64,000 nt of DNA from Azorinus chamasolen (GCA_963576725.1 OY755239.1:62848953-62912952); one strand, 5' to 3'. Positions 22,484 through 32,167 are shown, counted from the first letter of the stretch. Notes: a model not told the origin generated them from the letters alone. Numbers and translations are program-made.

Positions 22484-22713
22484 TTAACCCTTTCCCTCAT
22501 ATAAACGTGTTTTCACGCATTTGCAAACAGAGCAGACCCTGATCAGACGGCTCCTATAGGCTCTGTTTGCTAATAAAATTTGATAGTTCTGTTTCATTAC
22601 TTTCTAAAATGTCTACAATGTTCCACCTTCAATATTTCTTTATAACTATTTTGTTAATGAATATTCAGTTGGTATTGAAATTTGGCCTAAATACAGAACA
22701 GGGAAAGGGTTAA
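22484..22713 (-). mobile_element. MITE-A, one palindrome arm lost
   Basis: Both TTAA ends present. Only CCCTGATCAGACGG and the outer GCTCTGTTTGC of the palindrome remain. It shares its right TTAA with the MITE-F that follows. Confidence 0.9.
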
Positions 22714-22951
22714 TCCTCTCCCAGCTTAATATTCATGAAAGAAATAACATTGTCATGAATATTAATGAGTCAGACTATTTTACAGCATTGTTAACAAAGG
22801 AATGTTATACTTCGGCAGAGAGTGTAGAAACAGATCTAATGATCTATATAATTCCAAAAGTAAACACAGCAGACTCTGATCAGACAGCTCCTATAGTCTT
22901 CTCTGTTTGCAAAGGTGTGAAAATGCATTTATATATGAAGGAAAGGGTTAA
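22710..22951 (+). mobile_element. MITE-F
   Basis: Starts at the TTAA shared with the preceding element. The body has ATTCATGAAAGAAATAACA. The palindrome centre is deleted after GACAGCTCCTATAG. Confidence 0.85.
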
Positions 22952-23189
22952 GCTGTGCCTCTGTGCACTGTTGAAGTTTCCAATCCCAGTCAGACCCTGG
23001 GTTTCGTTATGTTAGAAGACTTCAATCTGGCTTGAGGTAGGTCGGTGCTTCTACCTGGATGTTTGTCTATGTAAAACTGTTTTTTTTTTTCATGTGCAGA
23101 ATGAGCAAAAGAGTCTACTTCCAGCACTAATGAGCTGGACATTGCCAAATAAGTGAAATACTGTTGAAATGACAGTGAACACACACGCA

Positions 23190-23345
23190 AACACAGTTAT
23201 TTGCAAATAGTGCATGTATAATCCAGATCAGAAGGGATCTAAAGGCACCCTCAGATTAGAGTTTGCACTGTTTGTCATTCAAAATCCTCTAGCAAGTTTA
23301 ACTCTTTCTGAGTGGACTCTATAGTTGAACACTCGGTGTTGAAAG
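23190..23345. repeat. K palindromic repeat
   Basis: AAATAGTGCATGTATAATCC as left arm, GAGTTTGCACTGTTTGTC as right arm, then CTAGCAAGTTTAACTCTTTC and GAGTGGACTCTATAGTTGAA. This is the reverse of the 28222 arrangement. Confidence 0.65.
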
Positions 23346-23347
23346 TG

Positions 23348-23576
23348 TTAACCCATTACCTCATAGGCTATTTTTCGATCCAACCTCTTTCAATAAATCT
23401 ACCGAAAAGGACCAGTAGAGAAAAGGATTTTTTTTTTTCGAATTTTGTAGTTTGAAACCATTGTGATAAACACAGAATTTGCTCCTATAGGAGCAAATGC
23501 TGTATTTATCACAATGGTTTCAAAAGTGACTTTTATAGAGGCGTCAAAAAGCGTCAGTATGGGGGAATGGGTTTAA
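23348..23576 (+). mobile_element. MITE-B
   Basis: TTAACCCATTACCTCATAGG start, GGGGGAATGGGTTTAA end, and a palindrome with one difference per arm (AACACAGAATTTGC against GCAAATGCTGTATT). Confidence 0.92.
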
Positions 23577-23923
23577 TGAACAATTAAATTTAGTCAACTT
23601 TACGTAGTCATTTCAAAACAAGAAAACAATTCATTGGTTGGAGAAAGTATGGTAAATGTATAGCTGAAACCAGGGCCTACATGAAAAGTATAAGTAAACT
23701 TGGCTCAGGTGCCAAAAACATATTATTTGTGACATTTATGGGAATAATAAAGTATCTTAGAGCATTGTTACCCATTGGGATGAACGTTTTAAAGCCATCA
23801 AGAGGGTTTAAAGTGAGAACGAATGAGAACATTGAGGAAATAATTGGTATATTCTGATATGAACTGTTTGGCAGTTATTTGATTAAAGTTAGTTACCCAC
23901 ATTTGCAAAACGAACACAGTAGA
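23577..23923. other. Unassigned sequence
   Basis: No feature seen. Confidence 0.45.
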
Positions 23924-24002
23924 TTAACCCATTCCCTCATATTGACGCCTCTATAAAAGTCAACTTTTTGAAACCATTGTAATTAAAATTAGAGCATTTG
24001 CT
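23924..24002 (-). mobile_element. MITE-B fragment
   Basis: Only the right end (TTAACCCATTCCCTCATATT) and half the palindrome (GAAACCATTGTAATTAAAAT) remain. Confidence 0.8.
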
Positions 24003-24004
24003 AG

Positions 24005-24650
24005 AGGTAGACCCAGACTAGCTACAAATATGGCCAAACTTACATTTCTCTCCTGGACTGTTATATACGAGGGTGTTTGAAAAGTAATTCAGCTGCTTTC
24101 ACAACTTTTGTTATTCATATTTAGCTTGTCTGCTTTTCGAACAAAAAAACCAAGCTATTGCAATTATTTTCTGGAGCCCGCGTTGTCATCATAATTATGG
24201 TCGGTGTCCACCCAAAAACGTTGGCTATCATGTCTTTAGTGTTCATGCAAATCTTATGAAACTTCATATACTTGTTCACAAAAGAGTTACAATCAAACAG
24301 ACGATCGTTGCCATCCGCATGTGGTTAATTTTGATCCAAAGGTATTCAAATGTTATAAACAGTTTCTCAATTATCATACTAAAGATTTTCCAGTAGCCCT
24401 GAGCATAAGTGGCGGCAATATGAGAGATACAGAATGACACAATTTCCAATATTTTGGACATATTTCTCAATTTACAGATAATTGTGGCTAATAAACAACA
24501 TTGCCAGGGGGCAAGCCACTTGGATATAAACGAATTTGTAGACCTGGAAGTCGATCTAAGACGCAGACCAGCTACAAAATAATGACAACTGTAGATAGAA
24601 ATAAGGCCAAAACTACATTTCTCTCCTGGATGTAATTCCATTGAGTACAC
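24005..24650. repeat. Direct-repeat-flanked block with a 124-codon ORF
   Basis: ATTTCTCCTGGA-type flanks (ACATTTCTCTCCTGGACTG near 24041; ACATTTCTCTCCTGGATGT near 24613), each preceded by AGCTACAAA and GGCCAAA, lie about 570 bp apart in direct orientation. The antisense ORF 24276-24650 is one of the two longest in the window. It is partly hydrophobic, shows no domain I recognise, and may be chance. Confidence 0.45.
24067..24086 (+). mobile_element. Mariner-like terminal repeat, solitary
   Basis: A TA dinucleotide is followed by ACGAGGGTGTTTGAAAAGT, the form of mariner-family termini. I found no matching inverted end or transposase downstream. Confidence 0.45.
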
Positions 24651-24766
24651 AACAAGATATTCATTGCCTTAAGGTAGATCTAAACTTTGAGTATGTGTTC
24701 ACAGTCATGTAACTGAAGCCTCTGACCAATCAGATGCTTGAAAACAATCTCAAGCAAAACCTTCCG

Positions 24767-24807
24767 AGGGGGTTGGGGATGTGGGTGGGTGGGGGGGTGG
24801 GGGGTGT
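24767..24807 (+). repeat. G-rich tract with quadruplex potential
   Basis: At least five runs of three or more G within about 40 bases (GGGGG, GGGG, GGG, GGG, GGGGGGG), separated by one to three bases apart from the ATGT spacer. Confidence 0.7.
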
Positions 24808-24929
24808 GTGTTTCACCTCTAATGTATAACTGCGAACACCAAATCTCAACACTAGTTAAGAACTAGAAAATAGTGCCCCCTGACTATCATCAAAGGGGGC
24901 ATAAACATTATTCTTTAAGACATGTAACA

Positions 24930-25030
24930 GACCGTGGAGATCTTGATCAGACACTCATTCACTACACAATGTAAAATAACGGTTCTCCCGTAGGAGCTGT
25001 CTGATCAGGGTCTACTTTGTTTGCAAGGAA
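24930..25030. repeat. K/A-like palindrome fragment
   Basis: Only the right arm is well kept (GGAGCTGTCTGATCAGGGTC, then TACTTTGTTTGC). The left arm GATCTTGATCAGACACTC is eroded. Confidence 0.5.
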
Positions 25031-25315
25031 ATTGACAGGTAGACTTAGTAATAGCATAATGTAATTTGAAGTATTGTTGAATATAATAATTCTGCAAATC
25101 ATCAGCCAATATGAATATTAATCAGAGCTACTGAGAGATAAAGGTACCACAAGAAACCGCCAATGTGGGTATGGCCGGATTGCCGAATAAAGTGATATAG
25201 ATAAGCAGTCAATTATTATACATTTCTGCATCAGCAGATGCTGAAGGCATAATAAATAGTTAAACACATTCCAATTGCATGTAATGAGGTCCTTATTATG
25301 ACTCCGCATGTTAAA

Positions 25316-25348
25316 AAGGTCAACCTAGAAATTCATTGAAGCGTAAAA
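25316..25348 (+). repeat. Family W fragment, left of V
   Basis: AAAAAGGTCAACCTAGAAAT and CATTGAAGCGTAAAAA match the W unit at 26487, so V appears to have inserted into W. Confidence 0.65.
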
Positions 25349-26485
25349 AACAAGAGATGTTTGTAAAACATGTATACCCCCCAGACCCCCTGACCTTTGA
25401 TCTAGTGACCACAACTATAGAGGTCATCTAGTGGTCATGACTAATCACCACAGCAACTTTGACGATCCTAAACCAAACCACTAATCATTTATTGATCTGA
25501 AAACATTTCACAAGTTAAGGTCATGGTGGTCTTGACCTTTGACCTAGTGACCTCAGCAACTATAGGGGTCATCTAGTGGTCACGACCAACCACCACAGCA
25601 AATTTGAAGATCCCCATCCAAACCATTGAGCAGTTATTAATCAGAAACCATTTCATCAGTTAAGGTCATGGTGACCTTAATCTTTGACTTAGTGACCTCA
25701 AAAACAAGAGAGCTCATCTATGAGTCATCCAGTGGTCATGACCAACTACCACAGCAAGTTTGAAGATTCTAAGCCAAACCCTTGAGCAGTTATTGATCGG
25801 AAACCATTTCACCAATTAAGGTCATGGTGACCTTGACCTTTGACCTAGTGACCTCAAAAACATTAGGGGTCATCTAGTGGTCATGACCAACCACCATAGC
25901 AAGTTTGAAGATCCTAAGCCAAACCCTTGAGCAGTTACTCGGAAACCATTTCACCAGTTAAGGTCATGGTGACCTTGACCTTTGACCTAGTGACCTCAAA
26001 AACAAGAGGGCTCATCTAGTTTTCATGACCAACCACCACAGCAAATTTGAAGATCCTAAGCCAAACCCTTGAGCAGTTATTGATCAGAAACCATTTTACT
26101 AGTTAAGGTCATGGTGACCTTGACCTTTGACCTCAAAAACAGTAGGAGTCATCAAGTGGTCATGACCAACTACCACAGCAAGTTTAAAGATTCTAAGCCA
26201 AACCCTTGAGCAGTTATTGATCGGAAACCATTTAACCAGTTCAGGTCATGGTGACCTTGACCTTTGACCTAGTGTCCTAAAAAACTAAAGGGTCATCTAT
26301 TGGTCATGACGAACCACCACAGCAAGTTTGAAGATCCCAAGCCAAAGCCTTGAGCAGTTATTGATCGGAAACTATTGACCTAGTGACCTCAAAAACAATA
26401 GGGGTCATCTAGTTGTCATGACCAACCACCACAGCAAGTTTGAAGATTCTAGGCCAAGTCATTTATTAGTTATCGATCAGAAACA
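25349..26485 (+). mobile_element. Family V tandem-core element (AGGTCA-rich)
   Basis: Opens ACAAGAGATGTTTGTAAAAC with stem ATGTTT/AAACAT and GTATACCCCCC. Seven or eight core units of about 137-160 bp each carry a hormone-receptor-like cluster: GGTCATGGTGACC (perfect at 25664, 25820, 25962, 26107, 26244) followed by TGACCTTTGACCT (25533, 25834, 25976, 26121, 26258). Unit landmarks are CATCTAGTGGTCATGACC and CCACAGCAAGTTTGAAGAT. Confidence 0.88.
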
Positions 26486-26880
26486 AAAAGGTCAACCTGG
26501 AAATTCTCTAAGTCATTGAAGCGTAAAAACTAGGTCACAAAGGGTTCATAATACCCTACTAACTTATGACATGTAATGTGACCCTCATTCTGAACCCATA
26601 TGCCAGGTTTGGTTACTGTAGGTGTTATAATTTGGCTATAACTAACACAAACAAAAATGTCAACCTGGAAATTCTCTAAGTCATTGAAGCGTAAAAACTA
26701 GGTCACAAAGGGTTCATAATAACCTACTAACCTATGAGATGTAATGGGACCCTCATTATGAACCCACATGCCAAGTTTGGTTACTGTAGGTATTATACTT
26801 TGGCTATAACACAAACAAAAAGGTCAACCGGACGGCCGGACGGCATTCACCAATCTATAAGCCTGAATTGCGAGCAATCC
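26486..26880 (+). mobile_element. Family W tandem-core element
   Basis: Two units of about 166 bp (AAGGTCAACCTGGAAATTCT, GCGTAAAAACTAGGTCACA, GACCCTCATT) and a third start that turns into GGACGGCCGGACGG. It ends with TTGCGAGCAATCCGGCC. Confidence 0.75.
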
Positions 26881-26884
26881 GGCC

Positions 26885-27045
26885 AAAAATACTAAAATCG
26901 TCATTGCTCCACCAAACCCTATACTGTTACCACTCTTGAAGAGACAACTCTAAAGAGTGGTGACAGTATAGGGTTTTGTGGAGAAATAAAGGAGATATTC
27001 TTTATTAAATTTACACATCTTATCTGGACCTCTGTATTAACTGCT
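26885..27045. mobile_element. Family G foldback element, left end missing
   Basis: Palindrome CACCAAACCCTATACTG ... CAGTATAGGGTTTTGTGG, then right terminus CTTATCTGGACCTCTG. The loop region is rearranged (TCTTGAAGAGACAACTC). Confidence 0.8.
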
Positions 27046-27240
27046 AATCCATTCTTACCTTAAAAACATGGCCATACCATGAAAACCAGATTTTTCTCTT
27101 TTAATTTTACTAATGGCAGCCCTCTCTTGTTGTTTAATTTTAATGCAATATGCTTTTCCTACCAAATGCTATTATCCTGAAATATTTTATTTCATTTTTA
27201 GTGTCAATGACCTTCGCCTTCACCCTATATTCTTCAAAGT

Positions 27241-27323
27241 TTGGGGCTCAAACGCAGATTTAGATCTATATTATACAATGGTGGCAGGCTAAAAGACCTT
27301 AACCACTCGGCCACAGAATCCCC
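27241..27323 (-). mobile_element. tRNA-derived SINE head or tRNA pseudogene
   Basis: On the minus strand TGGCCGAGTGGTTAAGG (27297-27313) is a good A-box/D-arm of Ser/Leu type, and GTTTGAGCCCC (27243-27253) is a B-box/T-arm-like segment about 45 bases downstream. No convincing anticodon or acceptor stem was seen, so a SINE promoter or relic is likelier than a working tRNA. Confidence 0.55.
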
Positions 27324-27328
27324 CCTCC

Positions 27329-27329
27329 A

Positions 27330-27363
<34 letters not shown>
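27329..27363. repeat. (CA)n microsatellite
   Basis: About 16 CA units, immediately upstream (on the minus strand) of the SINE-like segment. Confidence 0.95.
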
Positions 27364-27365
<2 letters not shown>

Positions 27366-27460
27366 TAGAAAGTACACAGACTTTGTAGAACTCAATTAAT
27401 GGAGAAGTCGAGAATGAACATACATTTGTGAAACAACACAGAACATGAATTATTTTTGAC

Positions 27461-27487
27461 AGATAGACAGACAGACAGATAGATAAC
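27461..27487. repeat. (GACA)n/(GATA)n microsatellite
   Basis: AGATAGACAGACAGACAGAT and GATA, about six tetramers. Confidence 0.9.
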
Positions 27488-27647
27488 AGAATTGACTACC
27501 AAGTGTCACTATGCTAAAGCAGAAGACACATCAATAAATGGAGTTACAATATGTTTGCAAAAAGTCAATATTAAAGACCACAGACATATATTAATCATAA
27601 TTACCATATGTACCGGTACCCACAGTATTCAGACAGGCGAAACTTAG

Positions 27648-27861
27648 TTAACCCTTACTGTGTGGGACACGAGTCACTAATGTCCTTTGCAAACAGTGTA
27701 GATCCAGATGGGAGGGCTCCTAGAGGAGCCCTTTCATCAGGGTCTGCACTGTTTGTCATGGTACATTAATTCTTTAGTAAAATCCCTAAACATTCACCAT
27801 AAACTTGACCTGTTTGGATTTTGGGATAGTCCATTTGAAAAGTCAGCGTTGTAAGGGTTAA
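27648..27861 (-). mobile_element. MITE-E
   Basis: Best complete copy (214 bp): TTAACCCTTACTGTGTGG and GCGTTGTAAGGGTTAA ends. The palindrome GGGAGGGCTCCTAGAGGAGC has arms ATCCAGATG and, reversed, CCCTGATGA. Confidence 0.9.
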
Positions 27862-27865
27862 ATGG

Positions 27866-27985
27866 TGAAGACCCTGATCACACTGCCCCTGGAGGAACCT
27901 TTTGACCAGGGTCTACACTATTTGCTACTATGTCAGTCAAATTCCATCCTTTCAACTCTGAATATCAGAGAAGAATAGTCCATTA
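27866..27985. repeat. K-like palindrome
   Basis: GAAGACCCTGATCACACTG and TTTGACCAGGGTCTACACTA pair. Both arms read CCCTG, unlike most relatives. Confidence 0.55.
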
Positions 27986-27989
27986 GTGT

Positions 27990-28213
27990 TTAACCCATTC
28001 CTTCATATGCTATATTTAGATCCAACCTCTTTGAATAAATCTACCGAAAAGGGGCATTAACTAGAGAAAAGGGAAATATTAGAATATTGTAGTTTTTAAA
28101 CCATCATGATAAATAGAGCATTTGCTCCTAAGGAGCAAATGCTCTATTTATCACAATGGTTTCAAAAAGTGACTTTTACAGAGGCGTAGAAAGGCGTATT
28201 TATGGAGGAAAGT
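27990..28213 (+). mobile_element. MITE-B
   Basis: Left TTAA present. The right terminus breaks off at GGAGGAAAGTCC where a K repeat begins. Palindrome centre TTTGCTCCTAAGGAGCAAA. Confidence 0.9.
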
Positions 28214-28221
28214 CCATCATA

Positions 28222-28352
28222 GTTTAACTATAGAGTCCACTCAGTATGAAAGACTCAAACTTGCCAAACAACTTTCAATGACAACCAGTGCAGACCCTGA
28301 CCAGAAGGGTCCTCTAGGAGCCCTCTGATCTGAATCTACATTGTTTGCTAGA
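28222..28352. repeat. K palindromic repeat, reversed
   Basis: TAGAGTCCACTCAGTATGAA, then CCCTGACCAGAAGGG and, reversed, TTCAGATCAGAGGG around TCCTCTAGGAG. Confidence 0.65.
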
Positions 28353-28436
28353 TATCAAAATGGTGCCAAACTGACTTATTCAGCTTTGCAAGGAGATTGG
28401 GTGTTGTAATACTAAGGAAATTTAAGGTAGCTGAAT

Positions 28437-28665
28437 TTAACCCTTTCCTCCATAAATACGCCTTTCTTCGCCTCTGTGATAACCATTTCTTGAAACCATT
28501 GTGATGAATACAGCATTTGCTCCTATAGAAGCAAATGCTCTATTTATCACAATGGTTTCAAACTACAAAATTCTAAAATTTTACTTTTCTCTAGTAAAAG
28601 CTCCTTTTGGGTAGATTCATTCAAAGTGGTTGGGTCTAAAAATAGTCTATGAAGGAAAGGGTTAA
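28437..28665 (-). mobile_element. MITE-B
   Basis: 229 bp with TTAA at both ends. Termini are of the CCTTTCCTCCATA / TATGAAGGAAAGG subtype rather than CCATTCCCTCAT. Confidence 0.93.
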
Positions 28666-28707
28666 GCCACACATTGGTGAGCATGAGTGACTTAAGTGTG
28701 AGTCGGA

Positions 28708-29149
28708 TGTGCTGAACCGATTACCTGGTTAGCCGTTACCGATTACGAAATGGCGATTAACCGGTTACAAAATCCGTAACTGGTTAACCGTATTGTTACT
28801 TCCCTTAGTTGTTATCAGTTTGTTTGGTTTGCCAGTAGAGTGCTAAAGGTAATTACTTAGGTTACAGTGGTCATAAAAAGACTTTTACATTTGTTTTCAT
28901 GTTCAAGTATATGCATTTGTTTCAAGTATATGCATTTGTTTTAAAACTTGTTTATTTGTTGGTTTTTCTACTTAGCACATCAAACAGGTCAATTTTTTTC
29001 ACCAGTAACAGTTGCAAACCACGCATTTTGTACAAATATTTACAGTGTACCCAGGTTTGAATGATGTGACAGTCACCTCCGTTTAACCGGGGTTAATACT
29101 GAGTGACCCGATTAACAGGTTACAAATTTCAAGTAACCGTTTCAGCACT
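28708..29149. mobile_element. Element with GTGCTGAAmCGrTTAC inverted ends
   Basis: GTGCTGAACCGATTAC at the left and GTAACCGTTTCAGCAC at the right are inverted. Subterminal copies of GGTTAACCG / CGGTTAAC lie next to both. This layout is typical of hAT-type non-autonomous elements, but no clear target duplication was found. Confidence 0.55.
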
Positions 29150-29153
29150 TATA

Positions 29154-29383
29154 TTAACCCATTCCCTCATATGCTATTTTTAGACCCAACCTCTTTGAAT
29201 AAATCTACCAAAAAGGAGCATTTACTAGAGAAAAAGAAACTTTCAGAATTATGTATTTTTTTTAAACCATTGTGATATATAGAGCATTTGCTCCTATGGA
29301 GCAAATGCTCTCTTCATCATAATGGTTTCAAAAAAACTTTTTCAGATACATCAAAAGGCATCAAATATGGAGGAATGGGTTAA
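29154..29383 (+). mobile_element. MITE-B
   Basis: 230 bp with TTAA ends. The right arm is mutated (GCTCTCTTCATCATAATGG). It starts 5 bp after the 28708 element. Confidence 0.93.
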
Positions 29384-29758
29384 AGTTAATAGTAATTAAA
29401 TCTATCCAACTCTGATGATATTTGTAATTATATCTGATAATGTTCAAGTCATCAAAGCTACTGTTAGTCTGGTCATCCTAATGAGAGCTTTATCCTTTAA
29501 TTCTAGAGTGCTTTTCATCAGCCTACTAGCCTTATCCTCCCTGAATCACATTTGCAAACAGCATGGATCCTGATTGAGTTACATAGGATCAAAGTAGTTT
29601 AGCATTTGGTCAGTAGTTTCTCAAAAGCTTGAACAAATTGCAAGTTAATAAATCTTGTTTCGAGCAGACATTTTGTCTTCCACAGGATATAGGTTAATGT
29701 AATCTAGTTGATGCTTCTGTAACATTGTAATCTGTAACCCTTTACCTGGCGAATTTCA
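29384..29758. other. Mostly unassigned
   Basis: A short palindrome-arm fragment (TTTGCAAACAGCATGGATCC) near 29550; nothing else seen. Confidence 0.4.
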
Positions 29759-29949
29759 TTAACCCATTACCTCATAGGCTATTTTTAGATCAATCCTCTT
29801 TGAATAAAAGTAGAGAAAAGGAAATGTTTAGAATTTTGTAGTTTGAAACAATTGTGATAAATAGAGCATTTGCTCTATTTATCACAATGGTTTCAACAGG
29901 TGATTTTTGCAGAGGTGTCAAAAGGCATCAGTAAGAGGGAATGGGTTAA
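29759..29949 (+). mobile_element. MITE-B, shortened palindrome
   Basis: TTAA ends. The palindrome centre is deleted, so TAGAGCATTTGCTCTATTT is the new apex. It shares its right TTAA with the next element. Confidence 0.92.
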
Positions 29950-30167
29950 CCCTTTCCCTCATATAAACGTGTTTTCACGCAATGGCAAACAAAGTAGACT
30001 CAGATCAGATGTCTGATCAGGGTCTACTCTGTTTGCTAATAGAATTTGATAGATCTGTTTCTTTGCTTTCTAAAATGTCTACAATGTTCCACCTTCCATA
30101 TTTCTTGTCAATGAATATTCAGTAGGCATTGAAATTTGTACTAAACTTAGAACAGGGAATGGGTTAA
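29946..30167 (-). mobile_element. MITE-A, shortened palindrome
   Basis: Begins at the shared TTAA. The apex is shortened to CAGATGTCTGATCAGGGTC, with left arm CTCAGATC and right arm reversed CCCTGATC. Confidence 0.92.
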
Positions 30168-30215
30168 GAAATAATGACTGTATGACAATTAATAAGCTGA
30201 ACTTTATAATGACAT

Positions 30216-30408
30216 CAGAGGTCCAGATAAGATGCGTAAATTTAAACATTTTCAAGAATAGTTCCTTTATTTCTCCACCAAACTCTTTACTGTGACCACT
30301 CTTTAGAATCGTCTCTTCGAGACGATTTTAAAGAGTGGTCACAGTATAGGGTTTGATGGAGAAATGACGATTATAGTATTTGGGTACGCACCTTTGTCTG
30401 GAGCTCTG
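30216..30408. mobile_element. Family G foldback element with GACAT duplication
   Basis: Ends CAGAGGTCCAGATAAG and TTTGTCTGGAGCTCTG. Apex CGTCTCTTCGAGACG. GACAT lies directly on both sides, a 5-bp target duplication. Confidence 0.88.
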
Positions 30409-30498
30409 GACATTATAAACAATTAAGGTGTTGTTTTATTTAGCAGACCTCCAATAGATGCAGCACGTGCAATGCAGCAATTCAACTCATTTACACTC

Positions 30499-30754
30499 TT
30501 AATCCTTTCCCTCATAAAAAAACGGGTTTTCATGCATTTGCAAACTGAGGAGACCCAAAGTAGACTCCTCTAGGAGTCGTCTGATCAGGGTCTGCTCTGT
30601 TTTCCAACGGAATTTGAAATATCTGTTTGTTTACTTTCTAAAATGGGTACAATGTTCGATCCCCTTCCATGTTTTATCATAACTATTAATTATGGCCATG
30701 AATATTCAGTAGGTGTTGCAATTTAGAATAAATATAGAACAGGGACAGGGTTAA
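30499..30754 (-). mobile_element. MITE-A
   Basis: TTAATCCTTTCCC start and TTAA end. Left arm CCCAAAGTAG, right arm reversed CCCTGATCAG. Its right TTAA is shared with an inverted MITE-A. Confidence 0.92.
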
Positions 30755-31008
30755 CAGAATCATTCCCTCTTCTATGTTTATTCCAAATCTCGATACCTAA
30801 TGAATATTCATGGATAAAATAGTTTTAACGAAATCTGGAAGGTGGAAAATTGTAGCCATTTTAGAAAGTAAAGAAACAGATTTTTCATATTTCATTAGCA
30901 AAGTTTGAAAGTTTGCAAACAGAGCAGACCCTGATCAGACGGCTCCTAATCTGGGTCTACTCTGTTTGCAAATGCGTGAAAACAATTTTAAATGAAGGAA
31001 AGGGCTAA
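30751..31008 (+). mobile_element. MITE-A
   Basis: Abuts the previous copy tail to tail across one TTAA. The left end is eroded (TTAACAGAATCATTCCC) and the right end reads GGGCTAAG. AAGTTTGAAAGTTTGC has gained a short tandem repeat. Confidence 0.88.
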
Positions 31009-31579
31009 GCAGACAGAAAAGATACATACCAGTAGACAAAACACTGTCAACTGAGACAAATCTTGACCAGTTTTGATCTAAATCTTATTCAGCTATATTA
31101 AATTAATTATCTTGGTGGTACTTTTCACGATATAAAATAGTTAAATGCTAAAAACACTTTGCTACACTGTTCTCAAAATTCCTGTATTGACAAGGCCCTT
31201 TTCCCTATAAAATACCTAAACATTGGTTATCTCGTGGCAGCTCTCTTCATTCCCACCTTGCTTTGAGAATGTTTACCAATAATTCCATTGAGCCTATGTA
31301 TCATAGCCTTACTTGCGATTCCTGGGGGACAAAATGTTTCTTTGGTTCAATATCATACTGACACTATATTACATGCAGTGTGATGTTTGTATACCAGTCA
31401 GAAATGGCAGCAATAAAACATGATTTACTGTAGATCAAGTGATATGATAGCCATACCATTTGTAAAATGTTCTCTATTTCCCCTGACAATTCTTGGACAG
31501 ATCAGGAGATTACATCAGGTTACATCAAGCATTCTTCATAAGGAAATCATGTAAAATTGTTTGGAGTTTTTTTTGTATC
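31009..31579. other. Unassigned sequence
   Basis: No repeat partner or long ORF. GATTACATCAGGTTACATCA near 31507 is a short tandem repeat. Confidence 0.45.
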
Positions 31580-31896
31580 CACTCTTTACCTAACGAATAT
31601 TTAGTCAGATTGAGTTTTTTTTATAATGCCATTATGAATGAAAGAATTTTCTGTAATATGATATCTATATAGAATTTAATAAGCAAGCAGAACATGCCCT
31701 CAGGTCAGACGGCTCCTACAGGAGCCATCTGATCTAGGTCTGCTCTGTTTGCTAATAGAATTTGATAGACTTGTTTCTATACTTTCTGAAATGGCTACAA
31801 TGCTCTACCTTCCATATATCATTAGAACTATTTTATCCATGAATATTCAGTGGGTATTGAAATTTGTAATAAACATAGAACAGGGAAATGGTTGAA
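31580..31896. mobile_element. Chimeric MITE: F left half, A right half
   Basis: The left side carries F-like sequence (AACGAATATTTAGTC, ATAATGCCATTATGAATG). After the palindrome the right side is an inverted MITE-A body (GGCTACAATGCTCTACCTTC, ATGAATATTCAGTGGGTATT). The switch is at the palindrome. Confidence 0.65.
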
Positions 31897-31974
31897 CACT
31901 ATGGACCAATTTGTGTGATGATCTTTGCAAACAAGCTGAATCCATTATGAGATGCCACGCTGCTCGACATCTCA

Positions 31975-32167
31975 CAGAGCAACAGATAAAAGTACATACT
32001 CTAATACTAAAATCTTCATTTCTCCACCAAACCCTATGTTGTGACCACTCTTTAGAATCGTCTCTAAGAGACGATTCTAAAGAGTGGTCACAACATAGGG
32101 TTTGGTGGAGAAATAAAGTAGTTATTCTTGAAAATGTTTTAATTTACGCATCTTATCTGGAGCTCTT
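31975..32167. mobile_element. Family G foldback element with 97-bp perfect palindrome
   Basis: Left CAGAGCAACAGATAA, right CTTATCTGGAGCTCTT, flanked on both sides by TCTCA. The palindrome 32018-32114 has 48-bp arms with no mismatch. The 93-codon ORF across it is its translation. Confidence 0.88.

Noticed and set aside
28708..29149. Exact 8-bp target duplication around the GTGCTGAA-ended element
   Set aside because: Flanking bases do not match (GAGTCGGA against TTATATTA), so only the inverted ends are claimed.
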